A DNA stretch of 64,000 nt from an uncultured Collinsella sp. GTDB taxonomy: Bacteria; Actinomycetota; Coriobacteriia; Coriobacteriales; Coriobacteriaceae. The stretch spans positions 62,001 through 126,000 of the forward strand of contig CABUPH010000002.1 of the NCBI GenBank assembly GCA_902493375.1, given 5' to 3'. Positions 1 through 8,615 of this stretch are shown here, piece by piece (positions within the stretch are counted from its first letter, which is position 1; every line of letters starts with the position of its first letter). The position numbers and the translations under genes were made by a program. The notes beneath the pieces are model-generated. The model was given only the letters and a program-made list of their open reading frames with translations, searched no databases and was not told the origin of the DNA.

Positions 1-11
1 TGAGGAGGAAC

Positions 12-1313
12 GTGTTGAACATCACCGCTTCTGACGTCAAGGACGCCAAGCTCACCGCTACGGTCACCATCCCGGCCGCCGACGTCGACGCCGCGATCAA
101 GAAGGCCTACAAGGACACCGCCAAGAAGTACCGCTTCCCGGGCTTCCGCGCCGGCAAGGCTCCCCGTCCGGTCATCGACTCCGCACTTGGCGCCGAGGCT
201 ACCCTCGCTCAGGCCACCAACGACCTGATCGCCGCCAACGAGCCCGCCGTCCTCAACGAGCTGGACATCGTCCCCACCAAGAACGGTGACTACAAGGAGC
301 TCGACCTCGCCAAGGATCACGAGGACTACACCTACACCGTCGAGTTCTCCCTGCGTCCTGCTGCCGAGCTCTCTTCCTTCGACGCTGTCGAGATCGAGAT
401 GCCCCCTGCGGAGGTCACCGAGTCCGAGATCAACAACCAGGTCGAGATGCTCCTCAACTACCGTGCCACCTTCGAGGACGTCGAGGGTCGCGCCGTCGAG
501 GCCGAGGACTACGTCACCGTCGATCTCAAGGCCGTCGAGAACGCCGACAACTTTGCCGCCGAGGGCCGCATGCTCATCGCCGGTAGCGACAGCAACCCCA
601 AGGAGTTCAACGAGGCCCTGATCGGCGCTAACGTTGACGACGTCAAGACCGTCACCTGGACCGACGAGGTCGAGGAGGGCGAGGAGGCCGAGACCCACAC
701 CGTCGAGGTCACCGTCAAGGGCATCAAGGTCCGCAACACCCCCGAGCTCACCGACGAGCTCGTCAAGTCCGACTTTGGCTTCGACAGCATCGACGCTATG
801 CGCGACGCCATCAAGATCGAGATCGAGCAGGACAAGGCTTCCCGCCTCCCGGCCGAGAAGGAGAACCGTTGCGTCTCCGCTCTCGCCGAGCGTCTGCAGC
901 TCGACGAGATGGATGCCGACTACGAGCAGTCCGTCTTTGAGGAGCTTGGCCAGAACTTCCTGTCCAACCTCGCTGCCCGCGGCATGACGCTCGACACCTG
1001 GCTGCCCGCTTCCGGTCTGACCATGGAGCAGTTCATCGGCGACCTGCACAAGCAGGCCAACGACGTTGCCCGTGAGTCCCTGGCTCTGGACGCCCTCGCC
1101 CGTGAGCTCAAGATTGAGGTCACCGAGGACGACATCAACGCCGAGTTCGAGAAGGCCGGCGTCAAGGACGTCGAGGCTTCCAAGGCCGAGTTCATCGCCG
1201 ATGGCCGCATGCCTGCCGTCCGCGAGTCCATCCGTCGCTCCAAGGCCGTCGACCACCTGGTCGAGAACGCCAAGGTGACCGAGGTCGACGAGACCGCCAA
1301 GGACGCCGAGTAA
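12..1313 (+). CDS. tig: trigger factor, ribosome-associated chaperone/PPIase
   Basis: Trigger factor binds the ribosomal exit tunnel and shields nascent chains. The N-terminal ribosome-binding domain carries the family loop GFRAGKAPR (about residues 44-52). An FKBP-type PPIase region follows (about 155-245), then a helical SurA-like C-terminal chaperone region ending in an acidic tail. At 433 aa it is of normal family length. The start is either GTG at 12 or TTG at 15: the AGGAGG at 3-8 is spaced better (6 nt) for the TTG. clpP and clpX follow on the same strand, the usual order for this chaperone/protease cluster. Any promoter lies before the window. Confidence 0.96.
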   Translation: MLNITASDVKDAKLTATVTIPAADVDAAIKKAYKDTAKKYRFPGFRAGKAPRPVIDSALGAEATLAQATNDLIAANEPAVLNELDIVPTKNGDYKELDLAKDHEDYTYTVEFSLRPAAELSSFDAVEIEMPPAEVTESEINNQVEMLLNYRATFEDVEGRAVEAEDYVTVDLKAVENADNFAAEGRMLIAGSDSNPKEFNEALIGANVDDVKTVTWTDEVEEGEEAETHTVEVTVKGIKVRNTPELTDELVKSDFGFDSIDAMRDAIKIEIEQDKASRLPAEKENRCVSALAERLQLDEMDADYEQSVFEELGQNFLSNLAARGMTLDTWLPASGLTMEQFIGDLHKQANDVARESLALDALARELKIEVTEDDINAEFEKAGVKDVEASKAEFIADGRMPAVRESIRRSKAVDHLVENAKVTEVDETAKDAE

Positions 1314-1389
1314 TTCTCGCCACCTTGCCCGCGAGCGCATGCGTGCGCCCGTGATGGGGTAAAGTTATACACCGATTATCCGGTTGCTT

Positions 1390-1434
1390 CGTACGGTGCC
1401 AGCCAATGCATAGCATGCGGGCACCGTACGTTTA
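1390..1434 (+). terminator. hairpin after tig
   Basis: An 11-bp perfect inverted repeat (1390-1400 with 1420-1430) is followed by a short TTTAT run. It probably ends tig transcription, though the U tract is weak. Confidence 0.5.
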
Positions 1435-1476
1435 TCTAGAACCAATTTGGTCCGCAAGAGAGAAATGGAGATGCGT

Positions 1477-2097
1477 ATGATCGCCAAGTTCGATTCCGCC
1501 CTCGTGCCATACGTTATCGAGCAGACGCCGCGCGGCGAGCGCAGCTACGATATCTATTCGCGCCTGCTCAACGACCGCATCATCTTCTTGGGCGAGGAGA
1601 TCAACTCCGTCAGCGCCAACCTGGTCGTTGCCCAGCTGCTGCATCTTGAGAGCCAGGATGCCGAGAAGGATATCTCGCTCTACATCAATTCGCCCGGTGG
1701 CGAGGTCTACTCCGGCCTGGCGATTCTGGACACCATGAACTTCATCAAGCCGCAGGTCTCCACTATCTGCGTCGGTATGGCCGCGTCTATGGCCGCTGTG
1801 CTGCTTTCGGCCGGCGCCAAGGGCAAGCGCTTCTGCCTGCCGCACTCCAAGGTCATGATTCACCAGCCCAGCGGCGGTGCCCAGGGTCAGCAGACCGAGA
1901 TCGAGATCGTGGCCGAGGAGATCAAGAAGACTCGCCGCGAGCTCAACCAGATCCTGTCCGACGCCTCGGGCCAGCCCATCGAGAAGGTCCAGGCCGACAC
2001 CGAGCGCGACAACTACCTGACCGCTGCCGAGGCCCTCGACTACGGCCTGATCGACCGTATCGTCACCTCGCGCGATCTCGCCGCGAAGGACGCCTAG
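1477..2097 (+). CDS. clpP: ATP-dependent Clp protease proteolytic subunit
   Basis: Serine peptidase of the ClpXP complex, family S14. With the start at ATG 1477 the protein is 206 aa and the catalytic triad falls at Ser104 (GMAASMAA), His129 (VMIHQPSGG) and Asp178 (TERDNYL), with the family's spacing. In-frame alternative starts are TTG 1447, ATG 1465 and ATG 1471. The ribosome-binding sequence is ambiguous (AAGAGAG at 1457-1463, GGAG at 1467-1470), so the N-terminus is uncertain by up to 10 residues. No long propeptide is evident. clpX begins one base after the stop codon, so the two genes are translationally coupled. Confidence 0.95.
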   Translation: MIAKFDSALVPYVIEQTPRGERSYDIYSRLLNDRIIFLGEEINSVSANLVVAQLLHLESQDAEKDISLYINSPGGEVYSGLAILDTMNFIKPQVSTICVGMAASMAAVLLSAGAKGKRFCLPHSKVMIHQPSGGAQGQQTEIEIVAEEIKKTRRELNQILSDASGQPIEKVQADTERDNYLTAAEALDYGLIDRIVTSRDLAAKDA

Positions 2098-2098
2098 G

Positions 2099-3505
2099 AT
2101 GGCAGGTAACATGCAGGACAACTTTGACGAGAACGGCAACCCCATCCGCTGCTCCTTCTGCGGAAAAGAGCAGGGCCAGGTTCGTCGCCTCGTAAAGGGC
2201 CCGACCAACATCTTTATCTGTGACGAGTGCGTCGCCGCCTGTTCCGAGATTCTGGAAGAGTCGCTGGCTTCGGACTTTATGGACGCTGCCCGCAACGGCA
2301 AACTGCCAGGCTTCCTCAACGACCACGGTCAGGCTGCATCCCAGCCGGCTGTGGACCCCGAGACCGAGGGCTTTGAGCTTGAGGACGACCGTCAGGTCAT
2401 CACACACGTGCCGACGCCGCACGAGATCTATGACGAGCTTTCGGCCTATGTTATGGGCCAGGAGGACGCCAAGCGTGCCATGTCGGTGGCCGTGTACAAC
2501 CACTATCGCCGCGTGATCGAGGGCGGCGCTGCGCTTTCGGCCTTTGACGACGGTTTGGACTCGCAGCTCGATGATGATATGGACGAGGTGGAGCTCGCCA
2601 AGTCCAACATTTTGCTGCTCGGTCCCACCGGTACCGGTAAGACGCTGCTCGCCCAGACGCTCGCACGTATCCTCGAGGTGCCGTTTGCCATCGCCGACGC
2701 CACCGCGCTCACCGAGGCCGGTTACGTGGGCGAGGATGTGGAGAACATCCTGCTCAAGCTCATCAATGCCGCCGATGGCGATATTGAGCGCGCGCAGGTC
2801 GGCATTATCTACGTGGACGAGATCGACAAGATCGCCCGCAAGGCCGAGAACCTCTCCATCACCCGCGATGTTTCGGGCGAGGGCGTTCAGCAGGCGCTGC
2901 TTAAGATTCTTGAAGGTACGGTGGCAAGCGTTCCGCCCACCGGCGGCCGCAAGCATCCCCAGCAGGAGCTGCTGCAGATCGATACGACCAACATCCTGTT
3001 TATCTGCGGCGGTGCCTTTGTGGGTCTGGACAAGATCATCGCCGATCGCGTGGGCAACAAGGGTGTGGGCTTTAACTCCGAGATCGCCGGCCCCACCTCG
3101 GTCGACGAGAACGACCTGCTGCGCCAGGTGCTCCCGCAGGACCTCAACGCCTTTGGCATGATTCCCGAGTTTGTGGGTCGTACGCCCGTCGTCACCCAGG
3201 CGCAGGCGCTCGACGAGGACGACCTGGTGTCGATCCTGACCGAGCCCAAGAACGCCGTGGTGCGTCAGTACCGCAAGATGTTCCAGCTCGAGGACGTTGA
3301 GCTTGAGTTTGAGGACGCGGCGTTGCACGAGATCGCCCGCATGGCGCTCGCCCGCAAGACCGGCGCCCGCGGCCTGCGCGCCATCTGCGAGGACGTGCTG
3401 CAGCAGACGATGTTCGACCTCCCCAGCGAGGAGGGCGTTGCCAAGGTCGTCGTAACCGAAGCCGCCGTAAAGGGCGAAGAACAGCCCCAACGCATCTACG
3501 GGTAA
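2099..3505 (+). CDS. clpX: ATP-dependent Clp protease ATPase subunit ClpX
   Basis: AAA+ unfoldase that feeds substrates to ClpP. The N-terminal C4 zinc-binding domain is clear (CSFCGKEQ, then CDECVAAC, about residues 17-42). The AAA module has Walker A GPTGTGKT and Walker B VDEIDKIA, with the ClpX-specific C-terminal small domain (TGARGLRAI). The 468-aa length is slightly above typical because of an acidic insert before the Walker A. The ATG at 2099 lies 1 nt after the clpP stop, which supports coupled expression. Confidence 0.97.
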   Translation: MAGNMQDNFDENGNPIRCSFCGKEQGQVRRLVKGPTNIFICDECVAACSEILEESLASDFMDAARNGKLPGFLNDHGQAASQPAVDPETEGFELEDDRQVITHVPTPHEIYDELSAYVMGQEDAKRAMSVAVYNHYRRVIEGGAALSAFDDGLDSQLDDDMDEVELAKSNILLLGPTGTGKTLLAQTLARILEVPFAIADATALTEAGYVGEDVENILLKLINAADGDIERAQVGIIYVDEIDKIARKAENLSITRDVSGEGVQQALLKILEGTVASVPPTGGRKHPQQELLQIDTTNILFICGGAFVGLDKIIADRVGNKGVGFNSEIAGPTSVDENDLLRQVLPQDLNAFGMIPEFVGRTPVVTQAQALDEDDLVSILTEPKNAVVRQYRKMFQLEDVELEFEDAALHEIARMALARKTGARGLRAICEDVLQQTMFDLPSEEGVAKVVVTEAAVKGEEQPQRIYG

Positions 3506-3518
3506 ATAGTTTGAATCC

Positions 3519-3546
3519 AGGCCCCGCGGCAACCACCGCGGGGCCT
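3519..3546 (+). terminator. GC-rich hairpin after clpX
   Basis: An 11-bp perfect stem (3519-3529 with 3536-3546, loop of about 6 nt) stands 14 nt after the clpX stop. No clear U tract follows, so termination is plausible but not certain. Confidence 0.5.
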
Positions 3547-3554
3547 GCCATTTA

Positions 3555-3633
3555 GGGACAGGTTTATTTTGGTCGGTTTTATATGGGCAAATGTCGTTTC
3601 CCCTGATAAAACCTACCAAAATAAACCTGTCCC
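3555..3633. repeat. long palindromic repeat (GGGACAGG-type ends)
   Basis: Two 28-nt arms (3555-3582 and 3606-3633) are inverted complements with one mismatch, around a 23-nt centre. The ends read GGGACAGGTTTATTTTGG and its complement. It contains no ORF. It resembles REP/MITE-type palindromes that carry GGGAC termini. Similar GGGAC- or GGGGAC-ended palindromes occur at 8316-8376 and 61011-61058 with unrelated interiors. Confidence 0.75.
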
Positions 3634-3652
3634 TTTTCGGCAGGTATGCCTG

Positions 3653-3661
3653 TGCTATTCT
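3653..3661 (+). promoter_or_regulatory. candidate extended -10 promoter of valS
   Basis: TGC TATTCT is an extended -10 motif about 180 nt before valS. If it is used, the hairpin element at 3710-3822 lies wholly in the valS leader RNA. No good -35 is visible. Confidence 0.35.
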
Positions 3662-3709
3662 GTGAGATTGTCAAGTTAGTACCTTCAGACTGAAGTAATC
3701 GATACCTAA

Positions 3710-3822
3710 GGCGTGTCCGCCTGCTTGGTTTTCGTAGATTCCGCACGAGCCGAAGAGCACTTAATGTGCTCTTCGTGCGAGCCAGGACCTGACCGAGCGA
3801 AAACCAAGCAGGCGGACACGCC
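3710..3822 (+). repeat. hairpin element family A, copy 1 (valS leader)
   Basis: A 113-nt element with 25-bp perfect outer arms (3710-3734 with 3798-3822) surrounds a conserved core, CCGCACGAGCCGAAG...CTTCGTGCGAGC, with a central GAAGAGCAC/GTGCTCTTC stem and TTAAT loop. The core recurs at 6550-6666 (reverse) and 45677-45788. Here the inner stem has AG/CT where the other copies have GC/GC, a compensatory difference. The element ends 8 nt before the valS ribosome-binding site. Confidence 0.85.
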
Positions 3823-3842
3823 GGCGGGACAGGGAGAGATAT

Positions 3843-6539
3843 ATGGAAGAGATGCCCAAGAACTACGATCCGTCGACCAACGAGCCGGCGATCCTGCAGA
3901 AGTGGCTCGACGGCGGCTACTACAAGCGCCGTGAGGGCGTGGGCGACTGCACCGTCACCATTCCGCCTCCCAACGTGACCGGCAAGCTCCACATGGGCCA
4001 TGCCACCGACGACTCCATCCAGGACGCCATCATTCGTATGGCTCGCATGCGCGGTAAGTCCACGCGCTGGGTGCTCGGCACCGACCATGCCGGTATCGCT
4101 ACGCAGACTAAGGTCGACAAGAAGCTCAAGAGCGAGGGCATCAGCCGCCTGGAAATCGGTCGCGACAAGTTCGTCGACGCCTGCTGGGACTGGACCCACG
4201 AGTACGGCGGCATCATCGTCGAGCAGATCAAGCGCATGGGTTGCTCCGTCGACTTCGATAACGAGCGCTTTACCATGGACGAGGACTATGCCCAGGCCGT
4301 GCGCAAGGTCTTCTGCGACTGGTACCACGACGGTCTGATCTATCGCGGCAAGCGCATCGTCAACTGGTGCCCCAACTGCACCACCGCCATCTCGGACGAC
4401 GAGGCCGAGTACAAGGACGAGAAGGGCCACCTGTGGCACCTGCGCTACCCGCTGACCGAGCCGGTCAACGGCCAGGACTATATCGTCGTCGCCACCACGC
4501 GCCCCGAGACCATGCTCGGCGACACGGGCGTCGCCGTTTCCCCGAAGGACCCCGAGAAGGCCGCCTTCGTGGGCAAGACCGTCAAGCTTCCCATCGTCGA
4601 CCGTGAGATCCCCATCTTTGAGGATTGGCATGTCGACGCCAACTTTGGCTCCGGCTTTGTCAAGGTCACCCCGGCCCACGACCCCAACGACTACGCCATG
4701 GGTCAGGCTCACGACCTGCCGCAGATCAATATCTTCGACGAGCACGCGGTGGTCGTCGAGGGCTACGGCGAGTTCACCGGCATGACCCGCGAGGAGTGCC
4801 GCGAGGCCGTCATCAAGTGGTTTGAGGAGCATGACCTGCTCGATCACGTCGAGGACCTCGATCACTCCGTCATGCACTGCTACCGTTGCGACGCCGCACT
4901 GGAGCCGTGGCTGTCCGAGCAGTGGTTCGTCGCCGTCGATAAGCTCAAGGGGCCGGCGCTGGACGCCGTCAACTCTGGCAAGGTCACCTTCCACCCCGCG
5001 CGTTGGACGCAGACCTACACCACCTGGATGGAGAACCTTAAGGACTGGTGCATCTCGCGCCAGCTGTGGTGGGGCCACCGCATCCCTGTGTTCTACTGCG
5101 AGGACTGCGGCTGGGAGGACGCCCTTACCGAGGACACCGACGTGTGCCCCAAGTGCGGCGGCCATCACGTGCATCAGGACGAGAACGTGCTGGACACCTG
5201 GTTCAGCTCGCAGCTGTGGACCTTCGCCACGCAGGGCTGGCCGCAAAAGCCGGAGCTGCTCGAGGGGCATCACCCCACGACGGCGCTCGTCACCGCGCGC
5301 GACATCATCGCGCTGTGGGTCGCCCGCATGGTCATGAGCTCGCTGTATTTCCTGGACGAGGTGCCGTTTAAGGATGTCGTCATCTACCCGACGATCCTTG
5401 CCAAGGACGGCAGCCGAATGTCCAAGTCCAAGGGCAACGGCGTTGACCCCATGGACCTCATTGGCATGTACGGCGCCGATGCCATGCGCTTCAACCTGCT
5501 CACGCTGTGCACCAACAACCAGGATGTCAAGTTCGACGCGAACATCGATAAGAAGACCAAGAAGCTCATCGACAGCCCGCGTACCGACCAGGCTAAGTCG
5601 TTTGTGACCAAGATCTGGAACGCCAGCCGCTTCCTGCTCATGAACATGGAGGGCTACACGCCCGGTGAGCCCGTCGTTGAGACGCCGGCTGACGCCTGGA
5701 TGTTCAGCCGCCTGGCCAAGGCCGTCAAGATGGTCACCGAGGGTATTGAGAACTACACCTTTGGCGACATGGCCCGCGGCGTGCAGCAGTTCTTCTGGAA
5801 CGAGGTCTGCGACTGGTACGTCGAGGTCACCAAGGCCCGCCTGAAGGGCGAGGGCCGTCTGCAGGCTCAGCGTAACCTGATCTTTGTGCTCGACACCTCC
5901 ATTCGCCTGATGCACCCGCTCATGCCGTTTGTCACCGAGGAGATCTGGGACAACATGCCGGCGAGCGTGCTCGACCTGGACGCCGAGGGCAACGTGAACC
6001 GCGCCGAGGCGCTCATGATCGCCAAGTGGCCCGAGCCCGCCGACTACGCCAAGTATGTTGACGAGCCCGCCGAGCGCGCGTTTGAGCTGTGCCGTACCGT
6101 CGTTTCCGCTGCCCGCGCCACCCGTTCGCGTTATCGCCTGAGCCCCAAGGCCGAGCTCGACGTGGTCGTGCGCGCCGGTGCCGAGGACATCGAGAAGCTC
6201 GAGAGCCTGCGCTCGACGATTGAGCCGCTGGCGAATACCGCGTCGCTGGTGATGGGTGTGGACGTTGAGAAGCCGGCCGCGAGCATTGCCGTGGTTGACA
6301 GCGGTGTCGAGGTCTTTGTGGTGCTCGAGGGCAAGGTCGACCTTTCGGCCGAGAAGGCGCGCCTGGAGAAGGAGATCGCCGCGGCCCAAAAGGAGCTCGC
6401 CGGCTGCGAGAAGACACTCGCCAACGAGGGCTTTGTGGCTAAGGCCGCGCCTGCGGTGGTTCAGAAGAAGAGGGACCGTGCAGCTGAGCTCAAGGAGATC
6501 CTGACGGCACTGACCTTGCAGGTTGCTGACTTCTCGTAA
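3843..6539 (+). CDS. valS: valyl-tRNA synthetase
   Basis: Class I synthetase charging tRNA-Val. The HIGH-type signature is PNVTGKLHMGHA (near residue 40) and the KMSKS motif is SRMSKSKGN in the second half. Between them lies the editing domain with ATTRPETMLGDT. A zinc-type Cys cluster (CEDCGWED...CPKCGG) lies within the catalytic insert. The C-terminus is the usual coiled-coil tRNA arm (about 830-898). The 898-aa length is typical. The start at 3843 is set by AGGGAGA five nt upstream. The gene stands alone between two copies of the family A hairpin element. Confidence 0.97.
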   Translation: MEEMPKNYDPSTNEPAILQKWLDGGYYKRREGVGDCTVTIPPPNVTGKLHMGHATDDSIQDAIIRMARMRGKSTRWVLGTDHAGIATQTKVDKKLKSEGISRLEIGRDKFVDACWDWTHEYGGIIVEQIKRMGCSVDFDNERFTMDEDYAQAVRKVFCDWYHDGLIYRGKRIVNWCPNCTTAISDDEAEYKDEKGHLWHLRYPLTEPVNGQDYIVVATTRPETMLGDTGVAVSPKDPEKAAFVGKTVKLPIVDREIPIFEDWHVDANFGSGFVKVTPAHDPNDYAMGQAHDLPQINIFDEHAVVVEGYGEFTGMTREECREAVIKWFEEHDLLDHVEDLDHSVMHCYRCDAALEPWLSEQWFVAVDKLKGPALDAVNSGKVTFHPARWTQTYTTWMENLKDWCISRQLWWGHRIPVFYCEDCGWEDALTEDTDVCPKCGGHHVHQDENVLDTWFSSQLWTFATQGWPQKPELLEGHHPTTALVTARDIIALWVARMVMSSLYFLDEVPFKDVVIYPTILAKDGSRMSKSKGNGVDPMDLIGMYGADAMRFNLLTLCTNNQDVKFDANIDKKTKKLIDSPRTDQAKSFVTKIWNASRFLLMNMEGYTPGEPVVETPADAWMFSRLAKAVKMVTEGIENYTFGDMARGVQQFFWNEVCDWYVEVTKARLKGEGRLQAQRNLIFVLDTSIRLMHPLMPFVTEEIWDNMPASVLDLDAEGNVNRAEALMIAKWPEPADYAKYVDEPAERAFELCRTVVSAARATRSRYRLSPKAELDVVVRAGAEDIEKLESLRSTIEPLANTASLVMGVDVEKPAASIAVVDSGVEVFVVLEGKVDLSAEKARLEKEIAAAQKELAGCEKTLANEGFVAKAAPAVVQKKRDRAAELKEILTALTLQVADFS

Positions 6540-6549
6540 GCGTAACTGG

Positions 6550-6666
6550 GGGACGCGGTTTGGGGCTTTGCTCGCTACTGCGGACAGTCCTGCTCGCACG
6601 AAGGCCACATTAAGTGGCCTTCGGCTCGTGCGGAACTTGTATCGAGCAAAGCCCCAAACCGCTCCC
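6550..6666 (-). repeat. hairpin element family A, copy 2 (reverse, after valS)
   Basis: The minus strand shows the same core as the copies at 3710 and 45677, flanked by 20-bp perfect arms (6555-6574 with 6643-6662) that share GGCTTTGCTCG with copy 3 but not with copy 1. It lies 11 nt after the valS stop, in opposite orientation to copy 1, so it may also terminate valS transcription. Confidence 0.85.
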
Positions 6667-6682
6667 ACAGCGGTTTTCCGTT

Positions 6683-6704
6683 CCGCCGTTCTAACGAACG
6701 GCGG
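6683..6704. terminator. short strong hairpin downstream of valS
   Basis: A 9-bp perfect stem (6683-6691 with 6696-6704) has the loop TAAC. No U tract follows. Confidence 0.3.
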
Positions 6705-6720
6705 CTGAATCGACGCTGCA

Positions 6721-6817
6721 AACGCCTCTGATGGCCAATCTGCCGTTCAACTTCGGACGCATGGGCACAAGCCCTATGCGCCCTTGTTTCACGGCACCTT
6801 GGCTCATCAGAGGCGTT
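6721..6817. repeat. hairpin element family B, copy 1
   Basis: Outer arms AACGCCTCTGAT/ATCAGAGGCGTT enclose a conserved pair TGCCGTTCAA...TTTCACGGCA and a central GCATGGGC-ACAA-GCCCTATGC hairpin. The TGCCGTTCAA/TTTCACGGCA frame recurs at 45458-45543 with different outer arms. Together with copy 2 of family A this accounts for almost all of the 320-nt valS-folC gap. Confidence 0.7.
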
Positions 6818-6860
6818 TTCGCTGACTATCCTCTACCTATACTGTTTCAATTTGCTATGA

Positions 6861-8219
6861 ATGGCGGTTCTGAAAATGCCTAAGCGTTCTGGCCTGTATG
6901 TTGTTCCGTTTTCGTTTGAGTTGCTTTCGTTTGGTGAGGCTGTTTCGCTTGCTGCTGATACGGGGCGGATTTCTGGGGATGCTGGGCCGTTGTTGGAGAC
7001 GGTTGTCGATATGCTTGATGAGTTGGGGCGGCCGGATGAGTATTTTGATTGCATTCAGGTTGCCGGCACCAATGGCAAGACTTCGACTACGCGGTTTTCG
7101 GCAGCCATCTTGCGTGGCGAGGGGCTTAAGACCGCTCTGTATACGTCTCCGCAACTTGTGCGCTATCCCGAGCGCATGGAGGTTGATGGGCGCGTTGTGA
7201 GTGACGAGACTTTTGCCCGTGGCGTTTCTGCCGCCGTCGAGGCGGGGCGTCGCGTGAATGCCCATCGTTTGGCGGCAGGGGAGCGCGCGTATACCATTAC
7301 GCCGTTTGATCTGCTCACGGCTGCAGCGCTCGTGGTGTTTGCCGAGGCTGCGGTGGACGTTGCCGTACTCGAGGTTGGCATGGGCGGACGTTGGGACGCC
7401 ACGAGTGCGACCGATCCCGTCGCCGTCGCCATTACAGGCATCGGGCTCGACCATACGCGCATTCTGGGTGACACGCTCGAGGCCATCGCGGGGGAGAAGG
7501 CTGCGGTTATCAAGCCCGGGCGCCTGGTTGTTTTGGGCGAGGGTACGCATGAGGCGAGCGTTCAGCGCGTGATGGATGCCCGTTGCCGCGAGTGCGGCGT
7601 TGTGCCGCTCGTGGTGAACCATGCCACGACCAAGGTGCCGGCACACGTGGGCGATACGGTGGAGTTCAGCTGCACCACGCCGCGTGCGATTTACACGTCG
7701 AGCATGGTCAAGCCGGCGTATCAGCCGCAGAATGCCGCGTGCGCGATTATGCTGTGCGAGGGGTATCTGGGGCGTGAGCTCGACCACGATGCGCTCGATG
7801 TTTCGCTCATGGGCTGCCCTACGCCTGGTCGTTTTGATGTGCTGGGGACCGATCCGCTTAAGCTGATCGATGCCTGCCACAACCCTCAGAGCTGCGAGAA
7901 CTTTGTGAGCGCGCTGGACGAGATCGATCCGTGTGTAGAGAATCGCCCCACGCTGCTGTGCGCCGCGCTGGCCGACAAGGACGTGGCGGGCATCGTCGAC
8001 GTGCTGGTTCCGGCGTTCCCCCGTGTGGTCGTAACCCAGACCGATTCCGATCGCGCCCTGCCGGCAGAGGAGCTTGCCAAGCTGGTGGACGCCAACAAGC
8101 TCGCCGGTGTATACCCGAGCGTGCCCGAGGCCCTAGCCGCCTTCGAAGCCGCCGACGAGCCCTTCGTAGCCGCCGGCACCATCACCCTAGCCGGCGAAGT
8201 TGCCGCCCTGCTGCGTTAA
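6861..8219 (+). CDS. folC: bifunctional folylpolyglutamate synthase/dihydrofolate synthase
   Basis: Mur-ligase-family enzyme that adds glutamate to folates (and/or to dihydropteroate). The ATP-binding loop GTNGKTST is near residue 70. The second signature is EVGMGGRWDATS, followed by DHTRILGDTLE, which is typical of FolC. The C-terminal Mur domain runs from about 300 and includes the DACHNPQS motif. The 452-aa length is normal. A second in-frame ATG (6876) is possible. A -10-like TATACT lies at 6838-6843, just before the gene. It is monocistronic; the next gene is convergent. Confidence 0.93.
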   Translation: MAVLKMPKRSGLYVVPFSFELLSFGEAVSLAADTGRISGDAGPLLETVVDMLDELGRPDEYFDCIQVAGTNGKTSTTRFSAAILRGEGLKTALYTSPQLVRYPERMEVDGRVVSDETFARGVSAAVEAGRRVNAHRLAAGERAYTITPFDLLTAAALVVFAEAAVDVAVLEVGMGGRWDATSATDPVAVAITGIGLDHTRILGDTLEAIAGEKAAVIKPGRLVVLGEGTHEASVQRVMDARCRECGVVPLVVNHATTKVPAHVGDTVEFSCTTPRAIYTSSMVKPAYQPQNAACAIMLCEGYLGRELDHDALDVSLMGCPTPGRFDVLGTDPLKLIDACHNPQSCENFVSALDEIDPCVENRPTLLCAALADKDVAGIVDVLVPAFPRVVVTQTDSDRALPAEELAKLVDANKLAGVYPSVPEALAAFEAADEPFVAAGTITLAGEVAALLR

Positions 8220-8233
8220 CCCATCCCCTCATC

Positions 8234-8300
8234 AGTTGCGGTGATATACGGACTGTTTTATGGGCTAGAAGCCTTTTACAGTCCCTATTTCACCGCAACT
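8234..8300. repeat. hairpin element with GTTGCGGTGA ends
   Basis: Outer arms AGTTGCGGTGA (8234-8244) and TCACCGCAACT (8290-8300), with an inner CGGACTGT/ACAGTCC pair, form an imperfect long hairpin directly after folC. It could serve as a terminator, but it looks like one more intergenic palindrome family. Confidence 0.6.
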
Positions 8301-8315
8301 TGGTAAAGCAGTCTT

Positions 8316-8376
8316 TTTGGGACGGGGCTATTTTGACTACCCTGCAAGCGGGTAGTCAAAATAGCCCCGTCCCAAA
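8316..8376. repeat. perfect 27-bp inverted repeat (TTTGGGACGGGG ends)
   Basis: Arms 8316-8342 and 8350-8376 are perfect inverted complements around TGCAAGC. It is not an intrinsic terminator in form, since it has no T tract beyond the stem. It shares the GGGAC terminus with the palindromes at 3555 and 61011. Confidence 0.8.
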
Positions 8377-8408
8377 TTAGCTACCCTTTGCCTTATGCAG
8401 ACCTGCTT

Positions 8409-8567
8409 GCCACGAAATGGGCCTATCTACTACGTTTGACCGTCACCTTCGACCACACCAAGAATTGTGAAAGTAAAACCGCAGGTAGAAGGCCTGGCGA
8501 TTTTCAAAAAAGACCCGCATGGTTGACCCATGCGGGTTAAACGTAGGAGATAGGCCGTTTTCGTGGC
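8409..8567. repeat. nested long inverted repeat
   Basis: Arms of about 29 nt (8409-8437 and 8539-8567; about 3 mismatches) read GCCACGAAA...GGCCTATCT...CTACGTTT. Inside, near the right arm, is a second hairpin, GACCCGCATGG/CCCATGCGGGTT. No ORF is present. With the two preceding palindromes it fills the 400-nt convergent gap between folC and the peptidase gene. Confidence 0.65.
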
Positions 8568-8615
8568 GCAGCGTCAGCGGGATGCAGCAAAAGGACTGTC
8601 CCTTTGCCGCATTGG

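Noticed and set aside
3662..3842. T-box riboswitch before valS (and leuS, thrS)
   Set aside because: No T-box sequence, no antiterminator and no T-rich terminator; the leader is filled by the family A hairpin instead.
3579..6668. 1029-aa minus-strand ORF opposite valS
   Set aside because: Composition is that of the antisense of a GC-rich gene (His/Leu/Val/Asp-rich, no recognisable domain); valS on the plus strand is certain. Similar long antisense frames opposite thrS, leuS and infB were dropped for the same reason.
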